From the NCBI RefSeq assembly GCF_014650335.1, contig NZ_BMUT01000002.1, positions 358,725 through 422,724 of the forward strand: 64,000 bases of DNA, read 5' to 3'. Positions 62,092 to 64,000 of this stretch are shown here, piece after piece (position 1 is the stretch's first letter; every line of letters begins with the position of its first letter). The notes below the pieces were generated by a model. It was given only the letters and a program-made list of their open reading frames with translations. It had not been told where the DNA came from and ran no database searches. The position numbers and the translations under genes were made by a program. This stretch comes from Streptomyces hiroshimensis (GTDB taxonomy: Bacteria > Actinomycetota > Actinomycetes > Streptomycetales > Streptomycetaceae).

Positions 62092-64000
62092 CGACCGCCA
62101 CCGCCACCGGGCCGCCCGAGACCCTGCCGGGTCCCCGCCGCGAGGGCCCGCCGGACCTGCGGCTGGTTGCACCCGCGCTCGCGGCGTGGGCGGCTGCGGC
62201 CGCGGCCCTGACGGCGACGGGGTGGGCGGTGGCCGTGGCGGCGGGGACGGGGGCGCTGGCGGCGGGTGCGCTGATGGCCGGCGCGCTCATGGTCGGCGGG
62301 GGAGACGGAGGCGCGACGGGCTTGCGGGGCCTGCGGGGCGGTGCTGCGGCGGGCTCGCCGTGTCAGCTGGACGGCGGCACGAGCGGCTCGCGAGGTTCGC
62401 AGGGTGGCGCCGCGACCGGCTCGCGGGGCTCGAGCGGTGGCGTGGTCGGCTTACCCGGCCCGCAGGGCGGCGCCGCGTCAGATCCGCCAGAGCCGCGAGC
62501 CCCGCAAGGCGGTGCCCCGGCCGGCCCGCCGGGCCCGCGAGACGGCTCCCCGGCCGCCGCACGAGGGCCGTGGCGCGGGATCGTCGTCGCCCTCGCTGCC
62601 GTCCTGCTGTGTGCCGCCGCCGGTGCCGCGGTGGGTGCCCTGCGGGGTACCGAGGCCCGCCGGGGGCCGCTGCCCGAGCTGGCCCGCAGGCAGGCCGGTG
62701 TCACCGTCGAGGCCACGGTCACGGCCGACCCCAGGGCCACGCGTCCCCACGCGCGGGGAGCCGTCCATGCGGCGCCCGGCGTCGTGATCGGGGCCGAGGC
62801 CGCCAAGGTCGCCGCCGGGGGCGTCACCAGCGTCGTCCGGACGCCCGTGTTGCTGATCGCGCCGCCCTCGTGGGCCGGGCTGCTGCCCTCGACCCGGGTC
62901 CGGGCCGAGGGGCGTCTGGCCCTGCCGTTCCGGGCGGGAGGTTCCGGGCCTCCGCCCGCCGCGGTCCTGCGGATCGGCGGCCGGGAGCCGCCCGCCGTCG
63001 TCGGCGGCCCCAGTACGGTCCAGCGCGTGGCGGCTCGCTTCCGCGCGGGCCTGCGGGCCGCCACGGACGGGTTGGCCCCGGACGCACGCGCGCTGCTTCC
63101 CGGGCTGGTGGTGGGGGATACCTCCCGGGTGCCGGAGGATCTCGACGACGCCTTCCGGGCGACGGGGATGACGCACCTGCTGGCCGTCTCCGGCAGCAAC
63201 CTCGCGATCCTGCTGGCGGTGCTCGTCGGCCCGCCGCACCTGGCCGCGCGCGCCGAGCGCCGCGGGCTCGCGGCCCGGCTCGGGGTGCCCCTGCGGGCCA
63301 CGGCGGTGCTGGGCTCGGGGCTCGTGCTGGGATTCGTCGTGGTGTGCCGCCCCGAGCCGAGCGTGCTGCGTGCGGCCGCGTGCGGCCTGGTGCTGCTGCT
63401 CGCCCTCGCCACGGGCCGCCGACGCAGTCTGCTGCCCGCTCTCGCGGCTGCCGCCCTGCTGCTCGTGCTCTACGACCCCTGGCTCGCCCGCAGCCCCGGC
63501 TTCCTGCTGTCGGTGCTGGCCACCGGCGCCCTCCTGACCCTCGCGCCGCGCTGGAGCGCCGCCCTGCAGCGCCGGGGGGTGCCACGGCGCCCGGCCGAGG
63601 CTCTGGCGGCCGCCGCGGCGGCGCAGGCCGTCTGCGCGCCGGTGATCGCCGTGCTCGCGGAGCGGGTGAGCCTGGTGGCGGTGCCCTGCAATCTCCTCGC
63701 CGAGGCGGCCGTCGCGCCCGCCACGGTGCTCGGCTTCGCCGCGATGGCGGTGTCCCCCGTGGCCCCGCCGGTCGCCGAGTGGCTGGCCCGGCTCGCCTCC
63801 TGGCCGGCGTCCTGGGCCGCCACGGTGGCCCGCACGGGCGCGGACCTGCCCGGTGCGGAGCTCGGCTGGCCGGGCGGCTGGGCCGGCGGCCTGCTGCTGG
63901 CCGCGGTCACGGCTGCGGCCGTGCTCGCCGCCCGCGGGCTGCTGCGCAGCCCCTGGGCCTGCGCGGGCTGTGCACTGCTCCTGCTCGTCGCGATCGTCCG
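62088..64000 (+). CDS. comEC: ComEC/Rec2-family membrane protein (3' truncated by window edge)
   Basis: 637 codons are present and the frame runs off the window. ATG overlaps the comEA stop (ATGA). Hydrophobic segments at about 28-70 and 163-185 precede the DUF4131-type region, and the competence domain starts near 345 with DDAFRATGMTHLLAVSGSNLAILLA, the family hallmark. A Gly-rich, low-complexity insert (about 75-160) lies between the first membrane segments. Codon 122 in it is TTA, the rare bldA-dependent leucine codon. The expected C-terminal metallo-beta-lactamase part lies outside the window. Confidence 0.93.
   Translation, partial: MTTATATGPPETLPGPRREGPPDLRLVAPALAAWAAAAAALTATGWAVAVAAGTGALAAGALMAGALMVGGGDGGATGLRGLRGGAAAGSPCQLDGGTSGSRGSQGGAATGSRGSSGGVVGLPGPQGGAASDPPEPRAPQGGAPAGPPGPRDGSPAAARGPWRGIVVALAAVLLCAAAGAAVGALRGTEARRGPLPELARRQAGVTVEATVTADPRATRPHARGAVHAAPGVVIGAEAAKVAAGGVTSVVRTPVLLIAPPSWAGLLPSTRVRAEGRLALPFRAGGSGPPPAAVLRIGGREPPAVVGGPSTVQRVAARFRAGLRAATDGLAPDARALLPGLVVGDTSRVPEDLDDAFRATGMTHLLAVSGSNLAILLAVLVGPPHLAARAERRGLAARLGVPLRATAVLGSGLVLGFVVVCRPEPSVLRAAACGLVLLLALATGRRRSLLPALAAAALLLVLYDPWLARSPGFLLSVLATGALLTLAPRWSAALQRRGVPRRPAEALAAAAAAQAVCAPVIAVLAERVSLVAVPCNLLAEAAVAPATVLGFAAMAVSPVAPPVAEWLARLASWPASWAATVARTGADLPGAELGWPGGWAGGLLLAAVTAAAVLAARGLLRSPWACAGCALLLLVAIV

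Overview
The window is chromosomal DNA of a Streptomyces-type actinomycete. The evidence is very high GC with codon third positions almost always G or C, and a gene order that matches the conserved valS-folC-ndk-mreBCD-mrdA-rodA-rne-rplU-rpmA-obg-proB-proA-nadD-rsfS-leuS-comEA-comEC core block of Streptomyces (the S. coelicolor SCO2615 to SCO2569 neighbourhood, from memory). A TTA codon in comEC and RNase E/G with its catalytic domain in mid-protein agree with this. I see no insertion sequence, CRISPR array, phage gene or rRNA.

Layout. 1-3.7 kb is accessory: a short GntR-type regulator, a small unknown protein, and three tandem paralogous single-pass membrane proteins with proline-rich N-termini. 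3.8-6.4 kb is valS. 6.5-14.3 kb, all on the minus strand, holds an ECF sigma factor coupled to a CU044_5270-like membrane protein, two membrane glycosyltransferases, a UDP-GlcNAc 2-epimerase and a response regulator/histidine kinase pair. This looks like a regulated cell-surface glycan locus. 14.4-23.3 kb is folC, a DUF4233 protein, ndk and the elongation/spore-wall genes mreB, mreC, mreD, mrdA and rodA, the last four packed or overlapping. 23.4-34.7 kb holds a CYTH-CHAD protein, the radical-SAM pair TIGR03960/TIGR03936, RNase E/G, L21, L27 and Obg. 35-47.8 kb holds a CDP-glycerol glycerophosphotransferase-like protein, proB, proA, two membrane proteins of the SCO2584/SCO2583 type, an M48 protease, two tiny membrane proteins, nadD, an LCP protein, rsfS and a phosphoglycerate-mutase-like gene. 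47.9-52 kb has two identical tRNA-Ala(GGC) genes flanking a 77-aa protein, a multicopper oxidase and a GT87-type mannosyltransferase. 52-56 kb has a NuoF-like/ferredoxin fusion and an S53 protease. 56-64 kb has leuS behind a leucine leader peptide and attenuator, a coiled-coil membrane protein, a DegV protein, comEA and the 5' part of comEC.

How it works together. MreB/C/D, PBP2 and RodA form the Streptomyces spore-wall synthesis machine. The SCO2584-type protein, the CDP-glycerol polymerase and the LCP protein nearby are plausible wall-glycopolymer partners. Translation functions (valS, leuS, rplU, rpmA, obg, rsfS, tRNA-Ala) are interleaved.

The strongest new signals are: a leuS attenuator with a 12-codon leader peptide containing three consecutive Leu codons; about a dozen genes whose -10 box lies 6-8 nt before the start codon, implying leaderless mRNAs; two genes that seem to start with CTG; the triple paralog cluster; a 23-residue motif shared by the two SCO2584/2583-type proteins; and a TTA codon in comEC. 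All coordinates were worked out by eye. No database or structure prediction was run.
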